Assembly (NCBI GenBank): GCA_028822675.1
Contig: JAPKDE010000023.1
Span: 1 to 19,711, forward strand
From: Dehalococcoidia bacterium
Lineage (GTDB): Bacteria; Chloroflexota; Dehalococcoidia; UBA3495
Direction: 5' to 3'
DNA: 19,711 nt
In this document: positions 7,591 to 15,059 of the stretch, one piece after another
How the letters are laid out: every line of letters starts with the position of its first letter
How positions within the stretch are numbered: the stretch's first letter is position 1
Translations under genes and position numbers: made by a program
The notes under the pieces: generated by a model
The model's database searches: none
What the model saw: only the letters and a program-made list of their open reading frames with translations
Told to the model about the DNA's origin: nothing

Positions 7591-7639
7591 AAAAAACGCC
7601 GAGGAATGACTAGGTCTAACCCTTCACCACCCCTCGGCG
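7591..7639 (-). terminator. Intrinsic terminator behind the pilA-type gene
   Basis: On the - strand CGCCGAGG (7639-7632) pairs perfectly with CCTCGGCG (7604-7597) around a 27-base loop, followed by TTTTTTAATAAAG. It stands 30 bases after the pilin stop and before the second prepilin. Such an arrangement usually gives more pilin message than message for the genes downstream. Confidence 0.75.
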
Positions 7640-7669
7640 CACATTGCCTTTTACCCTGTATTTAGCTGA

Positions 7670-8040
7670 TTAGGTTGGACAAGCGCCAGAAACTGCAGCC
7701 ACCTTAGTGAGTATCCTGCCGGTGGTAGCCCACGTATAACAGTAGGTGGTGGTGGAATCGCGTACATAAACCGATAGGTTCTGAGAGCCTGCACCAGCGT
7801 CAAAATCGAAGCTGTCTGTGATGAAAGCTGCGGTGGCCACAGCGGTAACCGTGGTCAGGGCTTGGTCAGCCATCATCGTGTCAATTGCGGACTGAATCGC
7901 GTCCCACTCTGCGGAAGCGGCACCGGTGTCGCCTCGGCCAGCGCCACGATAATTCCCACAACAACCAGCAGTTCAATCGAAGTGAATCCCTTTTCACCCT
8001 TTGAACCTCTACCAAGGGCTTTCTTCAACATGTTTCGCAT
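7670..8040 (-). pseudogene. Type IV pilin (PilA-type) gene broken by a frameshift and probable internal deletion
   Basis: The gene begins with ATG at 8040, preceded by a strong AGGAG (8052-8048, 7-base spacing). The first frame encodes a classic prepilin N-terminus: a basic leader, then KG|FTSIELLVVVGIIVALAE, with cleavage after Gly18 and Glu at +5. It then runs out of frame and stops at 7873-7875 (55 residues). A second frame, from near 7930 to the stop at 7670, encodes the pilin C-terminal part beginning DTGAASAEWDAIQSAIDTMM and ending with a Cys pair in TYCYTW and SGACPT. The frames differ by one base. The hydrophobic stretch is only about 12 residues instead of ~20, and the usual proline-containing end of the helix is missing. 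This points to a deletion of several tens of bases around 7929-7935, not only one base. As written, no functional pilin can be made. An assembly error is possible. Confidence 0.8.
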
Positions 8041-8071
8041 TGTGTTGCTCCTAGCCGGGACCCTTGCCTGG

Positions 8072-8095
8072 GGTCAACTAATTTGTGTATTGACC
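8072..8095 (-). promoter_or_regulatory. Inverted repeat GGTCAA-N12-TTGACC before the pilin gene
   Basis: GGTCAA (8072-8077) and TTGACC (8090-8095) form a perfect inverted repeat with 12 bases between, 32-55 bases upstream of the pilin ATG. The spacing suits a dimeric DNA-binding protein more than a hairpin. Operator function is an inference. Confidence 0.35.
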
Positions 8096-8126
8096 TAATA
8101 ATGGTTCGGCTATTTTTAATAAACTA

Positions 8127-8138
8127 TGACGTGCGTCA
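8127..8138. promoter_or_regulatory. Palindrome TGACG-TG-CGTCA upstream of the pilin gene
   Basis: A perfect 5-bp inverted repeat separated by two bases, about 90 bases upstream of the pilin start and next to an AT-rich tract (TATTTTTAATAAACTAT on the + strand) that could include a promoter. It may be a transcription factor site. No known consensus fits fully. Confidence 0.3.
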
Positions 8139-8444
8139 CATTTCCGAATGGGCCAATTTTGCTGGTTGAATTAGTGATTCTTAGACCTTCCGACTGGGCT
8201 TACATACCAATGCTAGGACAGCCAATTCTTAAGTACAAGATGCCAATAATTATTGCGTTATGGAAGCCTGTATTAGGTGTGAAGAGGGTGTGAATTTCGT
8301 GCCTGAATATGCCTAGGGAAAATAAATGGTTTTGCAGTGGGATCAATTAAGTAGTAAAAGGGTAGCTTGCGGGAGAAGGGAGAGGATTTCTCTGGAAGAA
8401 CGGTTGCTAAATGTTAGCGCCCTGGGGCTGATATTGAGGTGAAA

Positions 8445-9309
8445 TCAGTTCAGGAAAACCTTTAAGGCCGGGGTGCTTGCCTCGGATTCCGACTGTTTGC
8501 CTATCTCAACCTTTGTTACACCAGAAAGCGCCAAAAGGGTGGTCTGCAAGGCGTTTGGACTACGCAAACGGAGCCAAACATCCATGCCGTCTCTTTTGGT
8601 GTTGGATATCATTTTTAGAAGGTGTATCTGCCGGTTTTCGCGCAGGGCCTCTACGAATTTGATCATCCCGTTAATCGCACCAGTGGTTAAGACGGCCAGC
8701 TTAACGGCGCCTTCATAGTTCTCGTGTTTTATCGGAATGGTGGCGGTATCCGGTACACGGTCGGCCAACCTTTTTTGACTGTGCCGGCCGAGCCGTTGGT
8801 GAGGTGCACTGTACCGGTAATTGGTGCCTGAGTGGGGAAGGTGAGCGTCTCATCTCGCTGATGGAGAAAAGACATGTCTGGCTCAGCGGTTGGGGTTGTA
8901 GCTGGAGTGTTTTTATTGCGACCGCCCCTGGTGCGGCGCAGTACCGATTTTACCCTTGAAGCAAGTTCGTGGGTTGAGAAAGGCTTCGTTATATAGTCAT
9001 CTACCCCTACCTCCTGCCCCCGGACTTTGTCTTCATCACGGTCCATGGCTGTGACCACGATGATGGGTACCTCTGAAGACTCGCGAATCTTCTGGCAGGT
9101 GGTGAACCCGTCCATCTGCGGGAGCATGACATCCAACAAGACCAACGATGGGGTAGTATTGGGCAGCATCTCCAGGGCTTCTTCACCGGTGCCGGCACAG
9201 GCAACCCGATATCCGACCTGCTCCAGAACAACGCGCTCTAACCGGGAGATTCGATCGTCGTCCTCGACCCGAGAATCATGCCGCCAGTTTCAGAACTTCC
9301 CAACGCCAT
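8445..9309 (-). pseudogene. Response regulator gene with two frameshifts
   Basis: Joining three frames gives one ~287-residue response regulator. It starts at ATG 9309 (MALGSSETGGMIL) after an AGAGG. A base is missing at about 9268-9271: in-frame GTGGTC seems to have become GGGTC. The original frame then stops at 9238-9240, while the next frame continues VEDDDRISRLERVVLEQVGY. The receiver domain is otherwise intact: acidic pocket EDDD, phospho-acceptor Asp in LVLLDVMLPQMDGF, VTAMDRD, and the conserved Lys in DYITKPFS. A second break lies in a run of six A's (- strand; T's at 8771-8776), after which the frame continues LADRVPDTATIPIKH to the stop at 8445. The C-terminal ~110 residues show no helix-turn-helix, so this is not an OmpR- or NarL-type regulator. 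As written it is inactive unless frameshifting or sequence errors intervene. The adjacent pilin genes suggest a link with surface motility. Confidence 0.8.
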
Positions 9310-9449
9310 AGTCGTCTAACCTCTGGGTAATTCGGTTAGATTCAACGCTAGCATGGGTCTAGATTAAAAGAGAGCCGTCAGCCTGGAATAAAATAGAACC
9401 GATAACACCCCTATTGGGAACGCCAACTAAATGCCTGTATCGCTCGGAT

Positions 9450-9472
9450 AAAAAACAGGCCGCACGTGCCTG
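9450..9472 (-). terminator. Possible weak leftward terminator in the response regulator/speD gap
   Basis: CAGGC (9456-9460) pairs with GCCTG (9468-9472) around a 7-base loop. On the - strand it is followed by six T's (9455-9450). No - strand gene ends here, so it could instead be a 5' UTR stem of speD or block antisense transcription. Confidence 0.35.
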
Positions 9473-9563
9473 GAAATCCGGTCTTTTTGGGTTGGGCCTT
9501 GCCTAGCCATGAATGGGCATATAGAATGTTTTATTGTTGCGCTCAAACCAACCTATGAATATT

Positions 9564-9569
9564 AGGAGG
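9564..9569 (+). promoter_or_regulatory. Strong Shine-Dalgarno that fixes the TTG start of speD
   Basis: AGGAGG lies eight bases before the TTG at 9578. A GTG at 9574 is out of frame. Family alignment from memory (the protein should begin a few residues before GSHLLLELKDC) agrees with this TTG. Confidence 0.8.
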
Positions 9570-9577
9570 ACAGGTGA

Positions 9578-9946
9578 TTGGAAGTACTAGGTTCTCATCT
9601 CTTGTTGGAACTCAAGGATTGTAATCCCGATTTGCTTAATGACCTCTCTTACATCCGTAAAGCGATGATAGAGACGGCTGAAGACGTTGGCGCCACGATT
9701 ATTGGCGAATCTTTCCACCACTTTTCACCCCAAGGCGTTACTGGAATTCTGGCCATCGCCGAATCTCATATATCCATCCACACATGGCCTGAACATGGCT
9801 ATGCCGCGGCGGATATCTTCTCCTGCGGAAGTTCTTTCCGGCCCATGGAAGCTGCTACTAAATTGGCTGAAGCCCTGGAATGCCGCAACCCGGAGATCCA
9901 GGAAATTCAGCGGGGATTGGTTGTTCAGGAGGCTGTGGGGCTCTAA
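9578..9946 (+). CDS. speD: S-adenosylmethionine decarboxylase proenzyme (short prokaryotic form)
   Basis: A 122-residue SpeD of the class 1B type found in many bacteria and archaea. It decarboxylates S-adenosylmethionine to supply the aminopropyl donor for polyamines. The proenzyme cuts itself before a serine that becomes the pyruvoyl cofactor. The site is visible as AESHISIHTWPEHGYAA, with Ser63 the expected pyruvoyl precursor and His68 of SIHTWPE following. Cys83 in DIFSCG is the conserved active-site cysteine. It starts with TTG behind an excellent AGGAGG. The aminopropyltransferase gene begins 18 bases after its stop, so the two are surely co-transcribed and act in sequence. No riboswitch was recognised in the 268-base leader region. 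Confidence 0.95.
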   Translation: MEVLGSHLLLELKDCNPDLLNDLSYIRKAMIETAEDVGATIIGESFHHFSPQGVTGILAIAESHISIHTWPEHGYAAADIFSCGSSFRPMEAATKLAEALECRNPEIQEIQRGLVVQEAVGL

Positions 9947-9964
9947 CCGGGTTCCCAGCTTAAT

Positions 9965-10876
9965 ATGGACATGTCTGGAAATTGGTTTATTGAAGGCGTC
10001 TACGCAGACTTGAACGTTATGCTCAAGGTGCGTGAGGTCTTTTACTCAGGCAAAACGGCCTACCAAAAAGTGGAGGTTCTGGACTCAGAACTGTTTGGCC
10101 GTTGCCTAGTTCTAGACGGCAAGACGCAGTCTACAGAACGCGACGAGCACATCTACCACGAAACGCTGGTGCATCCAGCCATGCTCTGCCACCCAAACCC
10201 CAAGCAGGTTTTCATTGGCGGCGGCGGAGAGGGCGGCACCCTTAGAGAAGTTCTGACCCACACATCTGTGGAACGGGCGACCATGGTTGACTTGGATCCG
10301 GAGGTGGTTGCGCTTTGCCGCAAGTATCTCCCCAATCACCATATGGGCAGCTTTGAAGACCCCCGTACTAACCTGCTCCATGAAGACGCCCGCGGCTATC
10401 TGGAAAACACTTCAGATACCTATGATGTAATCGTCTTGGATTTGGTTGATCCCTTAGAGGGAGGTACGGCCGCCCTGCTCTATACCCAGGAGTTCTACGC
10501 GATTGCCAAGGCTCGATTGACCTCCGGCGGCGTGCTGGTCACCCAGTCTGGCCCAGCCGGATTGCTTAGCTTTACCGAATGCTTCACGACTATCTTCAAC
10601 ACGTTAGGCACGCTCTTTGAGCACACCAAGGCGGTCCAGGTGCACGTGCCGGCTTTCCAGACTCTGTGGGGCTTTACGATCGCTTCTGACGCTGCTTTCC
10701 CTCAGGTTTCAGAGGATGAGGTTGAAGCTGAGTTGGCCCGGCGTTTGACCAAGGAGTTGAAGTACTTGGACGGCGAGAGTTACAGCAATATGCACTCCCT
10801 ACCTAAGTTTCAACGAGACGGCCTAAAAACTGAAACTAGGATCAACAAGGACTCAGACCCAGTCTTCATGATCTAA
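9965..10876 (+). CDS. speE: Polyamine aminopropyltransferase, thermospermine synthase (ACL5)-like
   Basis: A 303-residue cytoplasmic aminopropyltransferase that uses decarboxylated S-adenosylmethionine from SpeD. A Rossmann fold is visible: FIGGGGEGGTLREVL is the nucleotide-binding loop, TMVDLDPEVVALC the second acidic strand, LHEDARGYL the next. The active-site stretch DLVDPLEGGTAALLYTQEFY, together with VTQSGPAG and HVPAFQTLWGF, resembles plant ACL5/thermospermine synthases and their prokaryotic relatives more than E. coli SpeE. The product may therefore be thermospermine or another long polyamine and not spermidine; substrate choice is not readable with certainty. The start is ATG 9965, or 9971 just after it. 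Neither has a strong ribosome site, which suggests coupling to speD. A strong terminator follows. Confidence 0.9.
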   Translation: MDMSGNWFIEGVYADLNVMLKVREVFYSGKTAYQKVEVLDSELFGRCLVLDGKTQSTERDEHIYHETLVHPAMLCHPNPKQVFIGGGGEGGTLREVLTHTSVERATMVDLDPEVVALCRKYLPNHHMGSFEDPRTNLLHEDARGYLENTSDTYDVIVLDLVDPLEGGTAALLYTQEFYAIAKARLTSGGVLVTQSGPAGLLSFTECFTTIFNTLGTLFEHTKAVQVHVPAFQTLWGFTIASDAAFPQVSEDEVEAELARRLTKELKYLDGESYSNMHSLPKFQRDGLKTETRINKDSDPVFMI

Positions 10877-10951
10877 CCGACTGCGTCGGGGCGGATACCT
10901 GCCGGTCTTTGGGAGTGTTGGAACATTTGAGGCTGGTTTAATTACGTAAAT

Positions 10952-10995
10952 AAAAAGAGAGTCCTTCCCGGCCAACCAGGAAGGACTCTCTTTTT
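10952..10995. terminator. Perfect 17-bp bidirectional terminator
   Basis: AAAAAGAGAGTCCTTCC (10952-10968) and GGAAGGACTCTCTTTTT (10979-10995) are exact reverse complements around a 10-base loop. A-tract and T-tract are on opposite sides, so it ends both the rightward polyamine operon and the leftward fusion-gene operon, which converge here. Confidence 0.93.
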
Positions 10996-11029
10996 GTTTG
11001 CTTCGTTCGTTTGCTTGAGTGGTCGGTTT

Positions 11030-13048
11030 TTATGGGCGGATTAGAACCCTAGTTGTGCCGTCTGGGTCGGACCGTTTGGTTAGGACCTCGTGTCCGGCTT
11101 TCTCGGCCCATAGGCTTACGTCGTAGATGTTCAGCGCGTCGGCCAGGATGGCTTCAACGAAGGACTCTTTGTCTGCGTCCACCTGCTTGGTCAGGGCGGC
11201 GATCACGCCAGCGCAGCTCTTGCCGCGGCCATCGATGACAACCCAGCCGTTGGAGCCGCTCACGGGGACAACCTCGCCGTCATGGACATCAACCTCGCCG
11301 CTCTTGCGGAGGTCAACTTGGCGCTTGAATTCGGCCACGGCTTCCCAGGCTACTGCCCGATCCCGTTCACCATGGCCACAGACTGCGCCCCTAACGCCCA
11401 CTATGTCTGGGTTGATGCGGGCCAGTTCGTCTAGGTCAGCCAGTTTCAAATGGCCAGACAATGCGGTGCTCATGCCCAATTCCTTGCCCTGGAGGACTAG
11501 GTCCTTCAGTACAGGTTCCGGCATGAAGTCGAATATGTTTCGTCCATCTTTGGTCAGTGTGTCAATCAACCAACCGTCGCACTCGCCGTCTTTGGCCAGA
11601 TCAATCATGCACAGCGGGTCAAGGCCCTTTTCAAAGAGCACGTTATCGGCGAAGACCGAACCAACCAGCTTACAGTTGAAGCCTTCCAACGCCATGCGAG
11701 ACTCTTTGAGAACTTCCACTGCCTGGTCGTAGTTGGCTTCCTGGAAACCAACCTTCACTGAGGTGGCATCCATCATGGCGGCGGCATAGACGGCCATGGC
11801 CACTGTGCCGGGCTGATTGGGAACAACGCCCAGGGTTACGCTAACGTGCTTCTCCACCGGCATGATGCCGCGCACCGCTTTAACGATGTTGGGGTGGCCG
11901 GAGCCGACCAAAGCCTCTTGCAGGTTCTTAACGTCAACGATGTCGGCGCCGCCCTGTTCGGCTTCCATAGCTTCTTCCATGTTCTGCACGCTCACCATTA
12001 GCAACATGCCAGAAGCAAAGTTGTTGTTTCCATCTAGCCATGCGCCACGTGACTTGGTTGGCACGGCAGGGATTACTGCGGGTTTTGGCTTGAGGGGTTC
12101 CAATTCTTCTCTCAACTCTGACTTCTCCACTGGTGATAAATTGAATAATGGCGGACGGACCGAACCGCCAGACATGCCCATGAGTTCGGCCCAATGTTTG
12201 ACCATTGCTACCGGTAATGCGCCGTTGAACTTGGTCTGAGTCTTTGTCCACCAAGTATCTGAAAGCTCCTTCAGACGGCGGAGTTTGGTGTCGTAGAATT
12301 CTTCGTCCAGGTCGCCTTTGCAGGCACGGTCAATCCACTGGACGTAGTTGTTTACGCCGGGAACGTCAAATCTCCAGTCAGAGGTGTTGGCAAACATCAC
12401 CTGCTGCTGAATGCCCAGTTCCTGGCCCTTGAAATATATCCACTCATCAGGCGTGCTGATAACGTGGTCCTTCCCCAAGGACAAGTGGGTTTCAATGGAT
12501 ATCTGTTGGTTGAAGCTGGCTTCTTTAACCCCGACCACGTTCGGTATGGCACATAGCTGGCCCATGCCGTAGGGGCTCATGATGATGCCAAATTGGGGTG
12601 AGTTGTAAAACATAATGGCCAGGTTTGTATTCTCGGCCAGCAGCTTTACGTACTCAACCACCTGGTCTTCGGTCTTGGTGGCCATGTAGGGCGGGGCAAC
12701 AATCAGCAGTTCAAAACCCTGGGCCTCTGCGTGCTGGGCCAATGAGATCATCTCATTGGCGTTGGTGCTGGTTACGTGAGCACCAATGGGCCAGGTGCCC
12801 TCGGCGGCCTCAGCAACGGCGTCCATCACCTGAAAACGTTCATCTTGGGATAGGGCCCAGAATTCGCCCATATTCCAGGTGCAACCAGCACCAACGGTGC
12901 CCAGGCTGCGAACGTGGCGAACGTTCCGCTTCATCCCTTCAACGTCAATTTGGTTGTCGGGAGTAAAGGGAGTAATCAGGGTGGTCCACTGCCCTTTTAG
13001 CGTTTCCCAAGCCCATTCCTGAGCCTCTTGTTTCTTGTAACTCGCCAT
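11030..13048 (-). CDS. Three-domain fusion: DHDPS-family aldolase, MfnB-like (DUF556) synthase, TusA-like domain
   Basis: A 672-residue soluble protein with three modules. (1) Residues ~15-320 are a DHDPS/N-acetylneuraminate lyase-family TIM barrel, with Schiff-base Lys175 in VVGVKEAS and Tyr148 in IMFYNSP. The usual GTTGE pyruvate loop is replaced by GCTWNMGEF, so the substrate is not that of DapA. (2) Residues ~347-580 resemble MfnB, the archaeal (5-formylfuran-3-yl)methyl phosphate synthase, which joins two glyceraldehyde-3-phosphates. The lysines of its active site appear as IVDVKN (Lys374), SVKVGF (Lys432) and IDTLTKDG (Asp496, Lys500), with the DIVGVRGAVC end. (3) Residues ~602-672 look like TusA/SirA: VVIDGRGKSC (Cys612) and LWAEKAGHEVL to RVLIRP. 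The start ATG has GGAGAG upstream. acs precedes it by 49 bases. Overall reaction unknown. A furan-containing cofactor or metabolite is an inference. Confidence 0.82.
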   Translation of the reverse strand: MASYKKQEAQEWAWETLKGQWTTLITPFTPDNQIDVEGMKRNVRHVRSLGTVGAGCTWNMGEFWALSQDERFQVMDAVAEAAEGTWPIGAHVTSTNANEMISLAQHAEAQGFELLIVAPPYMATKTEDQVVEYVKLLAENTNLAIMFYNSPQFGIIMSPYGMGQLCAIPNVVGVKEASFNQQISIETHLSLGKDHVISTPDEWIYFKGQELGIQQQVMFANTSDWRFDVPGVNNYVQWIDRACKGDLDEEFYDTKLRRLKELSDTWWTKTQTKFNGALPVAMVKHWAELMGMSGGSVRPPLFNLSPVEKSELREELEPLKPKPAVIPAVPTKSRGAWLDGNNNFASGMLLMVSVQNMEEAMEAEQGGADIVDVKNLQEALVGSGHPNIVKAVRGIMPVEKHVSVTLGVVPNQPGTVAMAVYAAAMMDATSVKVGFQEANYDQAVEVLKESRMALEGFNCKLVGSVFADNVLFEKGLDPLCMIDLAKDGECDGWLIDTLTKDGRNIFDFMPEPVLKDLVLQGKELGMSTALSGHLKLADLDELARINPDIVGVRGAVCGHGERDRAVAWEAVAEFKRQVDLRKSGEVDVHDGEVVPVSGSNGWVVIDGRGKSCAGVIAALTKQVDADKESFVEAILADALNIYDVSLWAEKAGHEVLTKRSDPDGTTRVLIRP

Positions 13049-13097
13049 TGATTCCGCTCTCCATCAAGGGACTATCTGCTGCTATTGAAACGGCTGA

Positions 13098-15059
13098 CTA
13101 TTCTTCGTCGCCGTATTGTTCCTTTAAAGAGTCTACCACTGCCGGGTCGGCGAGGGTGGTTGTGTCTCCCAAGGCTCGTCCCTCGGCTACGTCACGTAGC
13201 AGTCTCCGCATGATTTTGCCGCTGCGGGTTTTGGGTAATTCGGCGGCAAAGATGATGTCTTCAGGCCGGGCCATCGCGCCGATCTTGTTTGCCACGTGTG
13301 CTTTCAGCTCTACGATTACCTCGTCTGACATGGCGACCGAATCTTTCAGGGTGACAAAGGCGACCACTGCTTGGCCCTTGATCTCATGGGCCTTGCCGAT
13401 GCAGGCAGCTTCGGCCACCTTGGGGTTGTCCACCAAGGCGCTCTCCACTTCCATGGTGCCGATGCGGTGGCCGGAAACGTTGATTACGTCATCCACCCGG
13501 CCCAACAGCCAGAAGTCGCCGTCCTCGTCCAGCTTGGCGCCGTCGGCGGTGAAATAGATGTCCGGGTAGCGAGACCAATACTGCTCAACGTACCGTTCTT
13601 CGTCACCGTAAATAGTGCGGAGCATAGATGGCCAAGGCTTCTTGACGGTCAGATAACCACCGCCGCCGGGGCCAACGGAGTTTCCCTGGTCGTCTAGAAT
13701 CTCCGCCTCAATGCCGGGGAAGGCTCGGGTGGCAGAACCGGGTTTAAGGGTAGTTATGCCGGGCAGAGGTGCAATCAAGATGCTGCCGGTCTCTGTCTGC
13801 CACCAGGTGTCCACCACCGGGCATCTGCCGCCGCCGATATTCTTGTGGTACCAAATCCAGGCTTCTGGGTTGATTGGCTCCCCGACCGATCCTAGCAGAC
13901 GCAGGGAAGACATGTCGTGCTTCTCCGGATAGCTCTCACCCCAGCGCATGAAGGTTCGGATGGCCGTGGGTGCGGTGTAGAGGATGCTCACGCCATATTT
14001 GGCGACGATCTCCCAGAACCGGTCCTTGTCCGGGTAATCTGGCGAGCCTTCATACATCACGGAGGTTGCGCCGTTGGACAGTGGGCCGTAGACGATGTAG
14101 CTATGGCCGGTTACCCAGCCAATGTCTGCGGTGCACCAGTAGGTGTCATTTTCTTTGATGTCGAAGATCCACTTGAATGTGGCGTAGGTGCCCAACAGGT
14201 ATCCTGCGGAGGTGTGGACGATGCCCTTGGGTTTACCGGTGGTGCCGCTAGTATAGAGCAGGTACAGCATGTCTTCGCTGTCCATCTCTTCCGGTTCACA
14301 GGTTAGGGGTTGTCCCTCCATCAGGTCATGCCACCAGATGTCGCGGCCTTCCACCATCTTGTCGTCGGCAGACTCGGTCCGACGCAGCACAATCACTTTT
14401 TCGACTGTGGGCGCGCCGCCTTCTTGGCTCAGAGAGTCATCGGCGTTCTGCTTCAGGGGGACAATGCCGCCCCGTCGGTAGCCGCCGTCAGAGGTAATCA
14501 TTATCTTGGATTGAGAATCGTTCAGCCGGTCACGTAGCGACTCGGCGCTGAACCCGCCAAATACCACGCTGTGGACAGCGCCTATACGGGCGCAGGCTAA
14601 CATGGCAATGGGCAACTCTGGGACCATGGGCATATAGATGGTGACCCGGTCTCCCTTCTTAACCCCCAGGCTCTTCAGTCCGTTGGCAAATTGGCAGACC
14701 TCTCGGTACAAGTCCCAGTAGGTGTAGACCCGCCGGTCTCCAGGCTCGCCCTCCCAGATGATGGCCGCCTTGTTGCGGCGGCTGGTGGTCAGATGGCGGT
14801 CCAGGCAGTTGTAAGAGACGTTTAGCTTGCCGCCAAGGAACCACAGGGCGTGAGGCGGTTTCCAGTCCAGCACCGTGTCCCACTTCTTAAACCAGTCCAA
14901 CTCCTCGGCAAACTTGGCCCAAAACGCTTCCGGGTCACGGTTGGCTTCCTCGTAAACATTTGGGTCAGAGATGTTGGCCTGAGCCTTGAACGCCTCTGAG
15001 GGAGGAAAAGTTCGATCTTCTTGAAGCAGGGCGTCGAATCTACCGGAATCTTCTACCAC
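13098..15059 (-). CDS. acs: Acetyl-CoA synthetase (AMP-forming)
   Basis: A 653-residue ANL-superfamily ligase that activates acetate with ATP and CoA. The GTG at 15059 is chosen: AGAGG lies seven bases upstream and the protein then begins a few residues before [15 protein letters not shown], as in relatives. An upstream TTG at 15116 would add 19 residues without a good site. Visible signatures are [13 protein letters not shown], the P-loop-like [45 protein letters not shown], and the C-terminal [20 protein letters not shown] with the acylated lysine in [14 protein letters not shown]. Length is normal. It is the first gene of a two-gene operon with the fusion protein, 49 bases downstream, so acetyl-CoA or another acyl-CoA may feed the same route. 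Substrate preference (acetate or a similar short acid) is inferred from family. Confidence 0.95.
   Translation of the reverse strand: MVEDSGRFDALLQEDRTFPPSEAFKAQANISDPNVYEEANRDPEAFWAKFAEELDWFKKWDTVLDWKPPHALWFLGGKLNVSYNCLDRHLTTSRRNKAAIIWEGEPGDRRVYTYWDLYREVCQFANGLKSLGVKKGDRVTIYMPMVPELPIAMLACARIGAVHSVVFGGFSAESLRDRLNDSQSKIMITSDGGYRRGGIVPLKQNADDSLSQEGGAPTVEKVIVLRRTESADDKMVEGRDIWWHDLMEGQPLTCEPEEMDSEDMLYLLYTSGTTGKPKGIVHTSAGYLLGTYATFKWIFDIKENDTYWCTADIGWVTGHSYIVYGPLSNGATSVMYEGSPDYPDKDRFWEIVAKYGVSILYTAPTAIRTFMRWGESYPEKHDMSSLRLLGSVGEPINPEAWIWYHKNIGGGRCPVVDTWWQTETGSILIAPLPGITTLKPGSATRAFPGIEAEILDDQGNSVGPGGGGYLTVKKPWPSMLRTIYGDEERYVEQYWSRYPDIYFTADGAKLDEDGDFWLLGRVDDVINVSGHRIGTMEVESALVDNPKVAEAACIGKAHEIKGQAVVAFVTLKDSVAMSDEVIVELKAHVANKIGAMARPEDIIFAAELPKTRSGKIMRRLLRDVAEGRALGDTTTLADPAVVDSLKEQYGDEE

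Larger units (their letters stand above)
8041..8444. other. 404-base gap: pilin promoter region and response-regulator 3' side
   Basis: No gene is visible on either strand. The part nearest the pilin start holds its Shine-Dalgarno (8048-8052), a GC-rich stem (GACCC/GGGTC at about 8059-8076) and two inverted repeats listed separately. The remainder is AT-rich with GGTGTGAA twice near 8277 and 8289. I could not place a confident -35/-10 pair. No clear terminator follows the response-regulator remnant. Confidence 0.4.

Noticed and set aside
9007..9311. Extra open frames on both strands over the response regulator
   Set aside because: They do not carry family motifs, while the broken receiver-domain frame does, with correct order of conserved residues.
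9310..9577. Riboswitch before speD
   Set aside because: Only one short hairpin is seen; no conserved SAM or other riboswitch core could be recognised.
11817..12239. Open + strand frames opposite the fusion gene
   Set aside because: They are antisense shadows of a gene with strong protein-level motifs and have no ribosome sites.
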